Shown here in pieces: positions 1 to 11,077 of a DNA stretch of 64,000 nt; position 1 is the first letter of the stretch; every line of letters begins with the position of its first letter. The stretch is from Echinometra lucunter (Eukaryota > Echinodermata > Echinoidea > Camarodonta > Echinometridae): NCBI GenBank assembly GCA_029962745.1, contig CM057171.1, positions 18,050,171 through 18,114,170 on the forward strand, read 5' to 3'. A program made the translations under genes and the position numbers. The notes beneath the pieces are model-generated. The model saw only the letters and a program-made list of their open reading frames with translations, was not told the DNA's origin and ran no database searches.

Positions 1-23
1 ACGTTTAAAGATAAAGATGAGTT

Positions 24-166
24 CAGGGGAGCGTTTCATGAAGAGTTTTGTCAGTGATTTTCATTGGCAACTGTTATAAGCCACTGAAAATCCTCCCATC
101 TGATTGGCTGAGAGCAAATTAGTCAGTGAAAATCACCGACAAGACTCTTCATGAAACGCTCCCCTG
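24..166. mobile_element. GTTTCAT-type hairpin MITE
   Basis: Near-perfect inverted repeat. The left end CAGGGGAGCGTTTCATGAAG is mirrored by CTTCATGAAACGCTCCCCTG at the right end. The loop side carries CTGATTGGCTGAG (an inverted CCAAT motif) at 100-112. No open frame and no convincing target duplication are visible. It is the same kind of element as the copy at 28232-28379, and resembles the ones at 5938, 13001, 15088 and 22455. Superfamily not assignable. Confidence 0.8.
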
Positions 167-2040
167 ATCACTTGATGAAATTTTTAGGGACGCCTCTGTC
201 ATGTCTGTAAAATATGTTGTTATGGCAACAACATATGGCAACAACACTGAGTAGGGCCATCCTTCCGTTTCTAATCAATTTGCCTTCGTATAAATTTTTG
301 ATTTATGAATTTATTACTGTTTGTTATGTTTTAATTTGGCGAAAAATAAATATACAATAAAATACAACTGTGAAAGGCACTAGAAGTTTCCATTTTTATT
401 TGAATTTGATTTGAGCATGGGACCCAACTCAGCCCAAAGACTGTTCTTCCTAATAAAACACACAGAATTCATCAACAAAATAAACGTCATATCAAAAGAA
501 AGTAAAAGATGGCATAAAAGCAGTATCGTATACTGTACAAGCACAAAACAAAAGCATAAAGAAATAAAAACAAAATATCTTTTCTTAATCATGCCATCAC
601 CTCACGTTCCATTCAAAAGGGATCTTTAGGAAAGATTGATTAGCTAAAAGTAGCAATGATATTTTGGAATTTGGTAGCATCAAAATGACAAGAAATTACT
701 TCAGTTTTGCTGAAAGTATGCACCGCCTAAAACGGATATGTGGGACCACAAGTGATATGAAAATTCGCTTCAAATATTATAGATATACTTTTCGTCACAT
801 TTTTTAATATCTTGAATTTAAAAAAGTCTCCTCCGTGAGCTACTTTAGTATTCTTCCAATTTGACATATAGAGAATGGAAAACTTCACAAACTGTTTTTC
901 ACGTCTACCTGAACACAACCCTTCCTTTAAGTATATATTTTTTCCATTGTTAGTTCCCTGTTGTTCTATTAATGTCAGACTAGAAACTCCTTGTCCATGA
1001 TTTCCTATTCCATGCATAATAAGCTTTCACAATGCAATACTAGTAAGTGTATGAAGCTATGAATTTCCAGTACCCAAATTTAGGTGGTGACGTATGCAAG
1101 TCATGCAAATCTCTCTGATTGTTGTTCGTGTCAAAATAGGACATAGATAGATCGGGAAATGAAGAGGACTCCAGGTAAATTGCTGAAGTACCATAGCTAT
1201 CAAGGCTATGGTGTTGAAGTGAGACCCGCAAGTTCCAGTAGGAAAAATGTAGCATACGAAGATTTCATGTCACGTCATAACAGGAGATTTAACATGGTTA
1301 CGCGTCGGTTTTATTAATGACATGAAAAAATTCAATGAAGAGAGTCGAATAGTTCTGTGATCAGGGTGATAAGAGATTCAGTGGAATAATTTTGTGAGGA
1401 AAAGAATTAAAGTTTGAATTATCGACGATGTATACCCTGGAAAGTAATGCTGTTAAGTATAATAATTAGTACGCAAATATAACCTAGTTTAAGTGCATTA
1501 GTGAAAATAATTATATTCTGTTCAGTTCTGTGCATTAAATTTTGATATCACACACGATTCAGACTGCGAGCTGCCATGTGTTGATCATAATAAACCGATT
1601 TCAATTCAATAATCAAACCACTAGATCCGACAGCCCGCAGACAGTTTTTATACGATGAGTACTGGTAGCAAAGAAATCGATTTCAAAAGCAAGTACAGAA
1701 TACAATACTTTGAAAATTAAAAAAAATGCTTTAAAAAATATACACACCCATATATGCACATGTGTGAAAGTAAACCCAGCAAATAGATGAAAATCATATT
1801 TAGACAGTGCATGAAGAGGAATGTAAACTGTAAAACAGATGAGGAGATATATTTTTTTAAAAAATGAAAAAGAAGAAGTTTATAACACATTCATTATGAA
1901 TTTCTATGTGAAGCAAGCGGTGAGGACAGGCCTTGTCGCGATATGTCTGTATATGACAAGAATGCCTGTGGTTGATATAGTGATAATGAATGTCTGTTGA
2001 TCTGATTTCATCATGCATAGAATGGGTTTGCCAAACCGTT
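167..2040. other. AT-rich sequence without recognisable gene
   Basis: Only short frames typical of chance are present on both strands. The part at about 1337-1475 resembles 12061-12195 (shared core GAGTCGARTAGYTCTGTGAT, then AATTTTGT and AAGTATAAT blocks), so it is a copy of an old dispersed repeat. Nothing else recognised. Confidence 0.5.
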
Positions 2041-2041
2041 T

Positions 2042-2096
<55 letters not shown>
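2042..2096. repeat. (GA)n microsatellite
   Basis: Almost pure GA dinucleotide run with a single interruption. The hAT-like element starting at 2097 is inserted in it, and the related GA run resumes downstream at about 2394-2472. The minus-strand frame of serine-leucine repeats here is only the translation of the microsatellite. Confidence 0.95.
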
Positions 2097-2097
<1 letters not shown>

Positions 2098-2348
2098 AGA
2101 GGAGGCGCCAGGGTATTTGGATAGGGCGCAAGATGACCGACCCATATGTGAGTTTATTTGTGTTTTAAAACTGTTAAATGAAAACATATAGGGTATAATA
2201 ACTAGTTACATGCCCCAACCATCTCTTTTCCCATACTGTTCTTTCTTCTTTTTTTCTCCTCTTTTGTTTTCTTTTTTTTTTTGGTCGCTTGAAAAAAATC
2301 ATAGGGCATTCGCCCCCTGCCCCCCCCCCCTCTGTAGCGCCACCCCTG
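2097..2348. mobile_element. hAT-like non-autonomous element
   Basis: Left end CAGAGGAGGCGCCAGGGT and right end GTAGCGCCACCCCTG form imperfect terminal inverted repeats of the hAT kind. Flanking 8-mers agagagag (2089-2096) and agaaagag (2349-2356) differ at one base and read as an 8-bp target duplication in the GA tract. The interior is pyrimidine-rich with a C run. It is closely related to 44340-44592, sharing AAATCATAGGGCATTCGCC-like internal sequence, and to the fragment at 9469. Confidence 0.7.
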
Positions 2349-2393
2349 AGAAAGAGAGGGGGTGGAATGCACATGCTGAATAGATAGAATTAA

Positions 2394-2425
<32 letters not shown>

Positions 2426-2436
2426 GAAAGGGAGGA

Positions 2437-2468
<32 letters not shown>

Positions 2469-2482
2469 TAGAGGGGGGGGGG
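2394..2482. repeat. GA-rich microsatellite and G run
   Basis: Interrupted GA repeat ending in a run of twelve or more G. It produces long serine-leucine-proline frames on the minus strand that are not genes. Confidence 0.9.
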
Positions 2483-2520
2483 GGTGGACTTTCGCATTGG
2501 CTAGATACATGTACTGCACA

Positions 2521-2760
2521 ACTTCCAGTCCGCTCGCTTCCTCAGTTCACTACACGCCATGGCCATGGTCACGAACGGTAGTACCTAGCAGACGCTCCGA
2601 GCTCCCAGCGAGCAGAAATTAGCTCACTTTTTATCTCCTCCCGCTCTTTCTCTTATTAACCCACAGATGAAGCGAATTGCCCTTGTGGATTTATACCTTG
2701 TGATTAATTCACGTGTGGAGCAGACGAAATAGCCTTCCCTCGGTTTTTCCCTCCTCTCCG
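2521..2760 (+). other. possible noncoding first exon
   Basis: A GC-richer block directly after the repeats ends at a strong donor, CTCTCCG|GTAAGTG (intron from 2761). TCAGTT at 2542-2547 matches an initiator motif, and an inverted CCAAT (ATTGG, 2496-2500) lies about 45 nt upstream. The block contains only very short reading frames (ATG at 2559, 2565 and 2667, the last with a 21-codon frame), as expected of a 5' leader. An acceptor-like tract ending in CACAG at 2666 means the real exon could instead be 2667-2760. Which gene it would serve is unknown. The mucin-like gene at 53648 has a coding exon preceded by an acceptor, so it needs such an upstream exon, but the distance is large. Confidence 0.25.
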
Positions 2761-4648
2761 GTAAGTGTTTTTCCTGTCTCTCTCTCTCTTTTCCACCCAT
2801 TTTCTTTCAATTTTCGAAATGAGATAAAAGGCCCATTAGTAGTCTCAAGTTCGACAATGTACGTGTACGTGCCGTATGCACTTAATTTGATCTTTTCTGG
2901 CGAATCGTACATTATTGGCAGTGCGTATGTCCGATTGAAACACAGAGACTGCACGATCTACTAGTTTTATTCTATCCTTTTTAACGTTTTATAGAATTGT
3001 ACAGCACACTCGTCACTTGAACTGTTAATTAATTTATTAAAAAACTATTTTTCTACACCGTTGTGTGGTAGCCGAACAAAGGATTGGGCCTACGCACATC
3101 TAAATATTAATGTTTTATGATTAATGAGATCAAAGGAGGACGTACATAATATCAAAACTAATCTTGGGTTGAATATCATTAACATCTGTTACATATCAAT
3201 AACTGATCGATCAAGATTTCAGATTGATAAGTGAAAGCTATAGTGAAAGCTAAACTGCGCTGGTGTATGGTTACTCAAATGCCAGTGAGCTGTTGTCTTT
3301 ACTAAGTTGATAATGTTCATTAAGGGTTTATTTCGGTATCATAAGCATATCATTTATGAATTTTTGCGTTCATGGACGATAATGTGAAAGGGCATGATAA
3401 ATCTTCAGTTCACTTTTGTAATCCAAGGAGCCTTTTGTTATTAGTTATTAATCACCCACGCTATTTAGTTTGGTTTGTAGATGTTTTTTCTCTTTCTGTT
3501 TATGTTTATGGGGATTACCACAGCCTAGTTTGCTTGGATACAATTACTGTCAGATTTTATTGATTAATCGATAATGAAACCTTGGAAAGAAATAATATAT
3601 CTTGACTGCAAAGTTTAATCCAGGGAATCTTTTGTTCATAGTTATCAATCACAGCACGATGACTGAATGATTTCTCGATCTTTTATGGCTTACCAAAGGC
3701 CCTATTTTCCATGGGTGCCATAGCCGTCAATTAAGGTAGCATTTATTCATGCTAACTAGTTTGTTGCATTGCTTAATTCAATAAGGAATCTTTTGTTTTA
3801 AGCTATTCATCACTTCGCGATTAATTAAGAGATGTGTTCTCTTCCTTTTACAACAACCAAAGAGTAGTTACAATAGATTATATGATCATAACAAATATCA
3901 TTAATTGATTAATTAGGAGATGTTTTCTCTTTCTTTCACAACAACCAAAGAGTAGTTCCTATAGATTAAATGACCCTCGAAAATATCATTAATTGATTTT
4001 TAATGAAAGGTATCTTTTCATACATTGTTTTACTAATGGAGTCTTTTGTTTTGAGTCATTAATCATGGCATGATTGTACAGGAGATACTTAAGGACTTCC
4101 ATGGCGTAAGTTCTTTGCTTTCCATGACCATCAAAATATTTGATAAATTAGTAGCCCTATCGGCGGTCCTCACTGCATAGCGTATACCAAGTAAATATTG
4201 TGCCCTTCGAGATGCTCCTTTCTTGTCTTTCCGCCTTGAAAGATTTTTTGGCTGTTAGTATGTTTACATTAATGGTTCAACAAGGATTGTAAAATTTAAA
4301 ATGAAAAACCGTGGAAGAACTAAGAAGATAAAGAAAATAGTCTATTTGGGGCCAGAAGGGCATTAACACATACCATTTTATACAGACTTAACGACGTTTT
4401 GGCGCTAAACAGACGATATTAAGAAGAAGCTGCCGAACGGGGAATAAGAATGAGGGGGGAGATAAAGAGGTGGGGAAGGGAAAGGAATTATGAGATATAA
4501 GAGAAAACATGAATAAGGAACAAGAAACTTGAACTAAGATTTAGATAAAGAGGAAAAACATGAGGATTCAAAGAAAGAAAGAAGTATTAGAAGGTATTCC
4601 AGAGACCAATAATGTTATATTTCCTGTATCAGAAAGGAATAAGGAAGC
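2761..4648. repeat. AT-rich tract with degenerate ~200-bp tandem units
   Basis: Four diverged copies of a block reading GGAATCTTTTGTT..TAGTTATTAATCAC..CACGAT occur at about 3425, 3623, 3783 and 4036. Inside them, CAACAACCAAAGAGTAGTT is repeated at about 3852 and 3941. This looks like an old tandem array. The rest is AT-rich with no gene visible. Confidence 0.45.
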
Positions 4649-4652
4649 TTAA

Positions 4653-5233
4653 AGGAGAATGCAACCCAAGCATCAGTGTGCTCTTAGTGAATCAAGATGA
4701 CCAAGAAGAGTAAACAGTGAAAGTTTGAGCAAAATCAGACAAACGGTTCAAGAGTTATGAATTTTGAAAGTTTCGGTGAATCCTTATTATGAGGATCCAT
4801 GAGTTGGCAACTTTGCCAGCATCTGTGATGTCATTGTGGACACCTCTCAATTCCTTTTGTACATAATTTTTTTCAAAAAAATTGATTTATATGAAATTTC
4901 AGGTCAGGAATCAACAATTTTTTTTCCAATATGCTTGCAGAATTGATATAGCCATGTCATACTCAAACAATAAATCAAAAGAATTTTTATTTCTCTTGAA
5001 AATAAAGAAAATGTTGAATTCTGTGTACAAAATGAATGGAGAATTGTCCACGATGACATCACAGATGCTGGCAAAGTTGCCAATTTAAGGATCCTATAAT
5101 AAGGATTAACTTAAACTTTCAAAGTTCATAACTCTTGAACAGATCGTCCGATTTTGCTCAAATTTTCACTGTTTACTCTTCATGTTCTTCTTCATTCACT
5201 GGAAGCACACTGATGTCAAGGTTGCATTCTCCT
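4653..5233. mobile_element. TTAA-flanked foldback element A
   Basis: Long inverted repeat. The left end AGGAGAATGCAACC is the reverse complement of the right end GGTTGCATTCTCCT. The arms contain matching blocks GAGCAAAATC, GTTCAAGAGTTATGAA and TTGGCAACTTTGCCAGCATC. TTAA flanks it on both sides (4649-4652, 5234-5237), the target duplication expected of Kolobok or piggyBac-type transposons. No transposase frame is present, so it is non-autonomous. An empty copy of the target lies at 5424-5427. Confidence 0.85.
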
Positions 5234-5237
5234 TTAA

Positions 5238-5606
5238 TAGACATTTAATGCCGAAATCATGAAGTTTTAAAAAGAAGTTTCGAATAGCATTGTAAAAATA
5301 TTCTTTGGATCGGTGAAAGATAAGAATTTAGACTGGAAAGCAACTCGTACTTATAATTATGAAATAGGGCAGTGGCAGAAGAAGAAAGAGGATCAGTAAT
5401 AAGGAAGAAAATAATAAGGAAGCTTAATAAACATTTAATGCCGAAATCATGAAGTTTTGAAAAGAAGTTTCGAATAGCAATGTAAAAAATATTCTTTGGA
5501 TCCGTGAAAGATAAGAATTTAGACTGGAAAACAACTTGTACTTATAATTATGAAATAGGACAGTGACATAAGAAGAAAGAGGATGAGTAATAAGGAAGAA
5601 AATTGA
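5238..5606. repeat. ~189-bp tandem duplication
   Basis: Unit one (5238-5423) and unit two (5428-5606) share ACATTTAATGCCGAAATCAT at the start, GAAAGATAAGAATTTAGACT in the middle and AGTAATAAGGAAGAAAAT near the end, with scattered differences. The boundary AAGCTTAATAAACATTTAATG of unit two is the unoccupied version of the site into which element A inserted before unit one. Confidence 0.85.
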
Positions 5607-5937
5607 GAGTGAAACTGGAAAAATATGAACAAGAGAATGCATACCAAGAAACGCATCGGATATGATACCGCATGGCAGAAGAAACTCGGCGGAAGCCGCA
5701 GTCAGGGGGAGAGGAAAATAGATTCAGTACTGTGACATTTGTGTATTGATTCAGTGTTGTTTGATTAGGAAGGTTGCAGTCTCAGTGGCGGCGCGTCGCA
5801 AGGGAAGGGGGGGGGGGGGCAAGGGGCCGCCTCTGTGAATGGCAAAAAAACGAAGATGACTTCAATAATGAAAAGAAGGTTTACTGGCTGATACATGTAT
5901 TTTTATGCTTCGGTAGAGGACACACGAGGAGACATCA
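5607..5937. other. anonymous sequence with a G run
   Basis: CAGTGGCGGCGCGTCGC at 5783 and GGCCGCCTCTG near 5835 bracket a G run and look like the two ends of a tiny hAT-type remnant. No gene seen. Confidence 0.35.
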
Positions 5938-6087
5938 GGGGCCCATTTCATAAAACTTGTTATCAATAAAAAGTTGCAATAACTGTTATAAGCTATTGAA
6001 ATCCTTGCATCTGATTGGCTGAGAGCAAATTTGTCATAGAAATGTGTGGCAGTTGTTATTGATAACAAGTTTTATGAAACGGGGCCC
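5938..6087. mobile_element. GTTTCAT-type hairpin MITE
   Basis: The arms read GGGCCCATTTCATAAAACTTG and CAAGTTTTATGAAACGGGGCCC, with internal mirrored TTATCAATAA / TTATTGATAA. CTGATTGGCTGAGAGC (inverted CCAAT) lies at 6011-6026. The closest relative is 13001-13152. Confidence 0.8.
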
Positions 6088-6788
6088 AGGTCAACTTTAA
6101 AGAAATACTGAATTAAGAATTAAATTCAAAGTCAGAAGAAGGGCATTGTGTAACCCCCCCCCCCCCACACACACACACACATAAAGGTAAAGAAATAAAA
6201 GACAATATGTTATCAGTATTCCCGTAAATTCAGTACAAGTTTTCGTTATGTCTGAATGCTTTTTTCCCCTTCAGTTGATCTAAATGCGTAAACATTATTA
6301 ACAAGTGACATGACCAAAATATTTCGACGGAAATATGGAGAACACATCTCTTCATGTTGGGATATCTTTTTGATGCCAAAAGATCAGACGTGTTATGGGA
6401 ATTTCATAAGGAAACGCGTAGTATGGTATATCACAAACAGTAATTTCTTGATAATGTCGGCGTATTGTCTACATTTTCTTTGCCGAGCGGATGTCCGAAA
6501 TGTAACACAGGAAGATGAAATTCCTTTGCAACACACTTCGTAATTATTATTGTTAGTAGTAGTCCTGAAATGTTGCTTTATCCAAAATGGACACCCCTCT
6601 AAATACCAATAAAACGCAGTAAACAATGGTATATAAAATAAAACTGAAGTGAAAGTATTCTCAGTCTAGTCAATTCTATTTGACAAAAAAATATATAACT
6701 GACTGCCCCATATTAGGTTATTTCAGAATTTAATAAGCTGTCAGCGAAATTAAAAAAAATGCAGTTTTTTTAAAAAAAAGAAACACAC
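6088..6788. other. anonymous AT-rich sequence
   Basis: A C run followed by (CA)n is present at 6153-6180. The short frames at 6310-6626 on both strands have no recognisable features. No gene supported. Confidence 0.5.
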
Positions 6789-6960
6789 ATGCATACTTTG
6801 GTATCAATATACCTATAGCACGTTAATTCATTTGATGTACGATAAAAGAGCAGTGTACATAAAATATCTTGTTCAAGGGCATAAGTACCGTGCCGGGGAT
6901 CGAATCCCCCGATTCTCGCGTCTCCAGTCAAGCGCCTTAAACCATTCGACTACGACCATG
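6789..6960 (-). mobile_element. tRNA-derived SINE, family 1
   Basis: Minus-strand copy. The tRNA-like head is at about 6891-6960, with an internal B-box-like GGTTCGAT equivalent read from GGGGATCGAATCCCCCGATT. It is followed by the common tail with TTGATGTACGATAAAAGAGC and GGTATCAATA. The same family occurs at 16178, 26356, 48078 and 63487. Diverged and not a functional tRNA gene. Confidence 0.85.
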
Positions 6961-7592
6961 ATGACACCTCTTGTTTGTTTCTTCCATTCTTTATCGATAA
7001 TTTACTGCCCCTTCCTAAATCACCCTTTATGGAAGCTTGTTGGCTACCTTGTCTGACGACAAATTGAAAAAAAACCCCAAAACATTGTACTCATTAATTC
7101 ATTGGATAATAAGGAAGATTAAATGGTAGTGCAAGCTCATATTCAGAGGCTTTAACATGTTTACCGGGTAAATTTCAGGCTCGTCTGTTAGCCAATTGTT
7201 TTGCTTTTCATTTGAATGAGATGACCTTGATATCCTTCGGGTAAGGGCTGTTAATTATCATAAATGTTTTATCGTAAAATTTTGAAGGATTAAATGGATT
7301 TGTTAAAACACAACAGAATAGCGATGTGAATTGTAAGTATGAAATATATGAATACTTTAGCAACACACCAAGTTGCCTAATACTGCAGGAATAAGTTTTC
7401 ATGAAATTATCATACCTGTGTTACAGCGGGCTTACAGGTTTGCTGGTCTACTTGTTCATTAGTCGTTGTATTTTATGTATTCCATAACCTAACGACTAAT
7501 GGCTTAAAATAAATCGAGAAAATGATCTCGACAGAAATCTAAAGCTTCATGTAGGATGAATGTTTTCAAGTTAGAAGAAGAAGCTATTTAAT
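6961..7592. other. anonymous sequence upstream of the small peptide gene
   Basis: No repeat or gene recognised. TTAAAATAAA at about 7504 is a weak TATA-like candidate lying about 90 nt before the first ATG of the downstream gene. Confidence 0.4.
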
Positions 7593-7610
7593 ATGGTAAT
7601 TTGTTTGAAA

Positions 7611-8071
7611 ATGAAAATATCTTTATTATATATATCTATATCTGTATTATGTATGCAGATTTTAGCCGAAGGTTCACGATGTAAGTTGATCAAACGTACT
7701 TCTTATCAATGTTATTTTCATACTATTTTGTGCTTGGACCGCAAGACTAAACCGCGCAAATGTCAGGCCCTTCGTCCCATCGTCCGCTGAAGCTAATTTG
7801 CTTTCTTTCGCTCGCTAATGACCCTAATCACCCTTGTGTGTGAGGGCTGTTGTTTGAAAGATCAAGGATGAGCAAATTTGCACGATTTTTTCTTCTTTCT
7901 AGTCCGTCCTGTATACCACTCAGCAGAGGGGATAATTTGATTGGATTTCATTCTGCTGTTTGCATTGTTCATTGTTATCTTGTTACAGATGACTGTCTTT
8001 GTTCACCAAACAAAACCTGCATCCATGCAAGTTCTAATATTTACTGTATCGACATGGAAAAGGACATTTGA
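7611..8071 (+). CDS. small secreted cysteine-containing peptide, two exons
   Basis: Predicted two-exon gene. Exon 1 (7611-7680, an earlier in-frame ATG at 7593 is possible) codes MKISLLYISISVLCMQILA plus EGSR, a typical signal peptide with cleavage likely after ILA. It stops at the donor GAT|GTAAGTTG. The intron is 308 nt and ends in the pyrimidine-rich acceptor TGTTATCTTGTTACAG at 7988. Exon 2 (7989-8071) enters in the matching phase 1, making the split codon TAT (Tyr). It codes DCLCSPNKTCIHASSNIYC, then IDMEKDI and TGA. The product is 50 residues. The mature part is about 31 residues with the spacing C-x-C-x5-C-x8-C, one N-glycosylation sequon (NKT) and an acidic end. AATAAA follows at 8185-8190. 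If the intron is retained, the frame stays open to 7790 and gives a basic Cys-containing tail instead. Family unknown; a hormone, defence or matrix peptide cannot be told apart from sequence. The splice logic is strong but unproven. Confidence 0.55.
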
Positions 8072-8184
8072 AGATGCCAATACCTCTGTTAGCATTCGAC
8101 TCAGAGTATTAGCAAAGTAAATAATTAATTTTGTTCCTGTTTACTTTAATGCCAGTGCTGCTTTAGTTCATTGGCCATGCACGC

Positions 8185-8190
8185 AATAAA
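8185..8190 (+). promoter_or_regulatory. polyadenylation signal AATAAA
   Basis: Canonical hexamer 114 nt after the stop codon of the small secreted peptide gene, a normal distance for a compact 3' UTR. Confidence 0.45.
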
Positions 8191-9468
8191 CATAGATTGA
8201 AGTTAGATAGGCCATATGATTCTTATGTTTGTATCATTTAAAACAAAAGTATATCGTAAATCAAGATCATTAACATGCCAATCTTATGGTTAAAATCATA
8301 ATTTAATTGTATTCTATCTAAGCAGTACCCAAGGAAATATTCATTTCATTCAAATTCTTCCTTAAATGTGAGATATGGAGCGGGTTTCTTTTTCTTTCCT
8401 TTTCTTTTTTTCCGTCTTTGTTCTTTGTTCATCATGTTTATCATCCCTTGATTCATGTATCCTTTGTCATCTTCGCTCACAGATTTTTTAATTTGCAAGT
8501 TTCATTTAACGCGCGAAAAATTCCAATCAAAACATCATATTGGACCTGGCTGACGAATAATTTGTGTAGAGAGGGAGATGATCCTATTGGCAAGACTTAT
8601 AGCTTCACTGTAAGCCGAAAAGAAAATATAATTTCCTTGCATCGTAAGAAATGACAGAGGCACCATATCAACTGCTTGAGTGCATATCACGTAAAACCTT
8701 GGTGAGTCCCACCCATTTACTTTGATGTTATTACAGGAATGGGCACAATGTAATTTTTCATCGGCTGTCGACTAGGGGCTTTGTTCTTATTATTACAATG
8801 ACCTCCATGGGCGCATTACTGCAATAATTGATGTACTCTCTCTTAATTGCCAATTCTCGGCGCTTTCCTGGTTTATGGCTTTTGTGCATGCCGCAGGGCA
8901 ATATTGCATGATTTTGTAGTTCATTTCTTATTATCAAAGTCCGCCGTTGTTTATCGGTGAACCTAACAATCATTTATTTTGTGTAAACCTATGCTTTGTC
9001 AAAATAACCATACTGCAGATATGTCAGATGTCATGCTTCAAAGAAATGGTTTACTGAAATTATAGGGGAACATAGATGCATTATTTATCCCTAATGCCTT
9101 AAAGCTTGTTATAAAGAAAGTCATCGATATATTTATTTTCATTCCAAACGACCACTACTTTCCTTTAAAGTTGGGTGACCCCATGCTTGTCTAAAAGGTT
9201 TGCAACAGATTTACAGAAACATTAGATTCAGCAGTTTTCATCTCTAACCATAATGGTTTTATTTCAGTTTGTTTTACGGTTTCAATATATTAGTGACCTT
9301 TTTCCTTGCTGGATATAAAAAAAAACCAACATGGAGGTATATTGAAATGTACCACTGTTGATAGATTGTGGGACACCCAAATTAAGTCATTACGTCATTA
9401 ACATGACTGTTTAGAATCGATCTATCCAAATTGTCTTCTTGGTTTTGAGACAAGTTTACACTCACAAG
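8191..9468. other. anonymous AT-rich sequence
   Basis: No repeat family, splice-bounded frame or RNA gene recognised. Frames at 8418-8654 (+) and 8758-8973 (-) are of chance length and featureless. Confidence 0.5.
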
Positions 9469-9560
9469 CAGGAGCGGCGCAATTGGAGGGGGGGGGGGGG
9501 GGGGGGTAACAATCTAAGGGTAATAATGAAAAAAAAAACCATAGGCATTCGCATATGACT
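9469..9560. mobile_element. truncated hAT-like element
   Basis: A CAGGAGCGGCGC end followed by a long G run and CCATAGGCATTCGC, which matches internal sequence of the hAT-like elements at 2097 and 44340. The other terminus is missing. Confidence 0.5.
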
Positions 9561-11077
9561 TTCGAGATAGTTTGGAGTAGATGAATTGACAGACAATATT
9601 TCTTTTTTCTAATTTCCTATTGATAAAATTGCTAATTTCTTATTCAGATTCAGAATCAGAATCTGAATCTGAGATTAGCACTTACATACACAAAATGAAT
9701 GTAATTTTCTTAACGTAAAGGAGATTACTGCTTTTCTCGAGTTTTCATGCAATGATAATATTGTACCGCACCCACGTGCGTCGGAATATGTACATGTCAG
9801 GGATTTTGGAATGATGTTGTCATGGTTCTGGATGGCAAGGATAATCAGCTTTTTACAGATTTTTGAAAAAAATGGTAATTTAGCTATTATAGGGGAGAGA
9901 AAAGAAGACAAATGAAATATTGATGAGGATTACTGGGAGTAAACGCCCTCGATATAACCTGAATTGCTAACATTATTTTGTCATATTTTGTTCTCTGTTC
10001 GATGCGTCGAGGCTTCATTATTCTTCCTCCCATTTCCAGAGTCCCCAGTAAACTGGCAACACCCCCACAAAAAAACAACAACAGCAAAACCGAAAAAAAA
10101 ATGAGATAAAAGGAAGACACGAGGAAAAGAAAAAGATGTGATCTTGTCTCATCCACTAGCCTTGATCTTTTTTTTTTTTCATAATCATTAGATAGGACGG
10201 GTGCCCCTTTTTACATGTACACCGCCCCCTCAGTTGCTGGACCCACGCTACGCCCTTGGTGGGAGATGAAGGGCACGAATAACTGTAAGCAAACATGGCT
10301 CAATGGCATGTTGTGAATCATGAACATGAAGATGGAAGAGAGAGAGAGAGAGGGGGGGGGGGGAATGATAGAAAATGCATACATCAATGCACGTACCTGT
10401 GACTGCAATTTCTAAAACAGGGAGATGTATACTCGGAACATGGCATATCACATGAACATGCATTAGTAATGATGATAAATAGACTGGGAGGCGTGAGGGG
10501 GGGGGGTGTCTTAAATTACCTGTGATTTGTATGTCATATCTTTGTCTCATCGCCAAACCGACCGATTCCTTTTCCCATTCAGGACAATGTATTCTTTGTT
10601 CCGTCTGTTATCGGTATGATGTCGATTTTGCTGGTGTGACGGGGGTTTTACGCGTGTTTTTCATTATTTTTCCACCGTCCAAAATGGTGTTCTTGATTAG
10701 TCATGATTCCGGGCTCGCTTATATCAATGGATAATTGTACCATTATGGAGTCCATAGGCTTTTTTAGCCTGGTCTCCATTCATTTCTAGATTCATTTCCA
10801 CTAGTTACTCTCTTTAATCAGATAGTCTTATTACACAGACCTCAGTTTTGTAATACATGTACAGAGCATATTCATCGGTTGATGCTGCGTCAACTTTAGG
10901 CAAGCTCACACAAGGCGTTGTTTGCCGACGTTACGAACATTTCAGTGACTGATGAAGTCTTTTTGTGCGCGTGTAATCGCTTTAGATGAATAGAATTAAA
11001 AAAAAAAGGGATCGCAGTATGAACACTGCGAAGTCAAAGATACTTTTAAAAAGCTGGCATAAGGGTCAACTGCCTTT
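9561..11077. other. anonymous sequence with simple repeats
   Basis: A short mirror repeat of ATTCAGA/GAATCTG occurs at 9644-9673. A one-sided hAT-like end GGACCCACGCTACGCCCTTG lies at 10239-10258, and GA/G runs at 10337-10363 and 10496-10507. A minus-strand stretch 9675-9820 lies between an AG acceptor and a GTAAGTGC donor but has no supporting similarity. No gene supported. Confidence 0.4.

Noticed and set aside
4056..4105. 24-nt microexon GAGATACTTAAG..CATGGC between TACAG and GTAAGT
   Set aside because: Good donor but a purine-rich acceptor region and no partner exons.
6891..6960. tRNA genes at the SINE heads
   Set aside because: Box A and B are present but acceptor stems do not pair fully, heads continue into SINE bodies, and copies are diverged.
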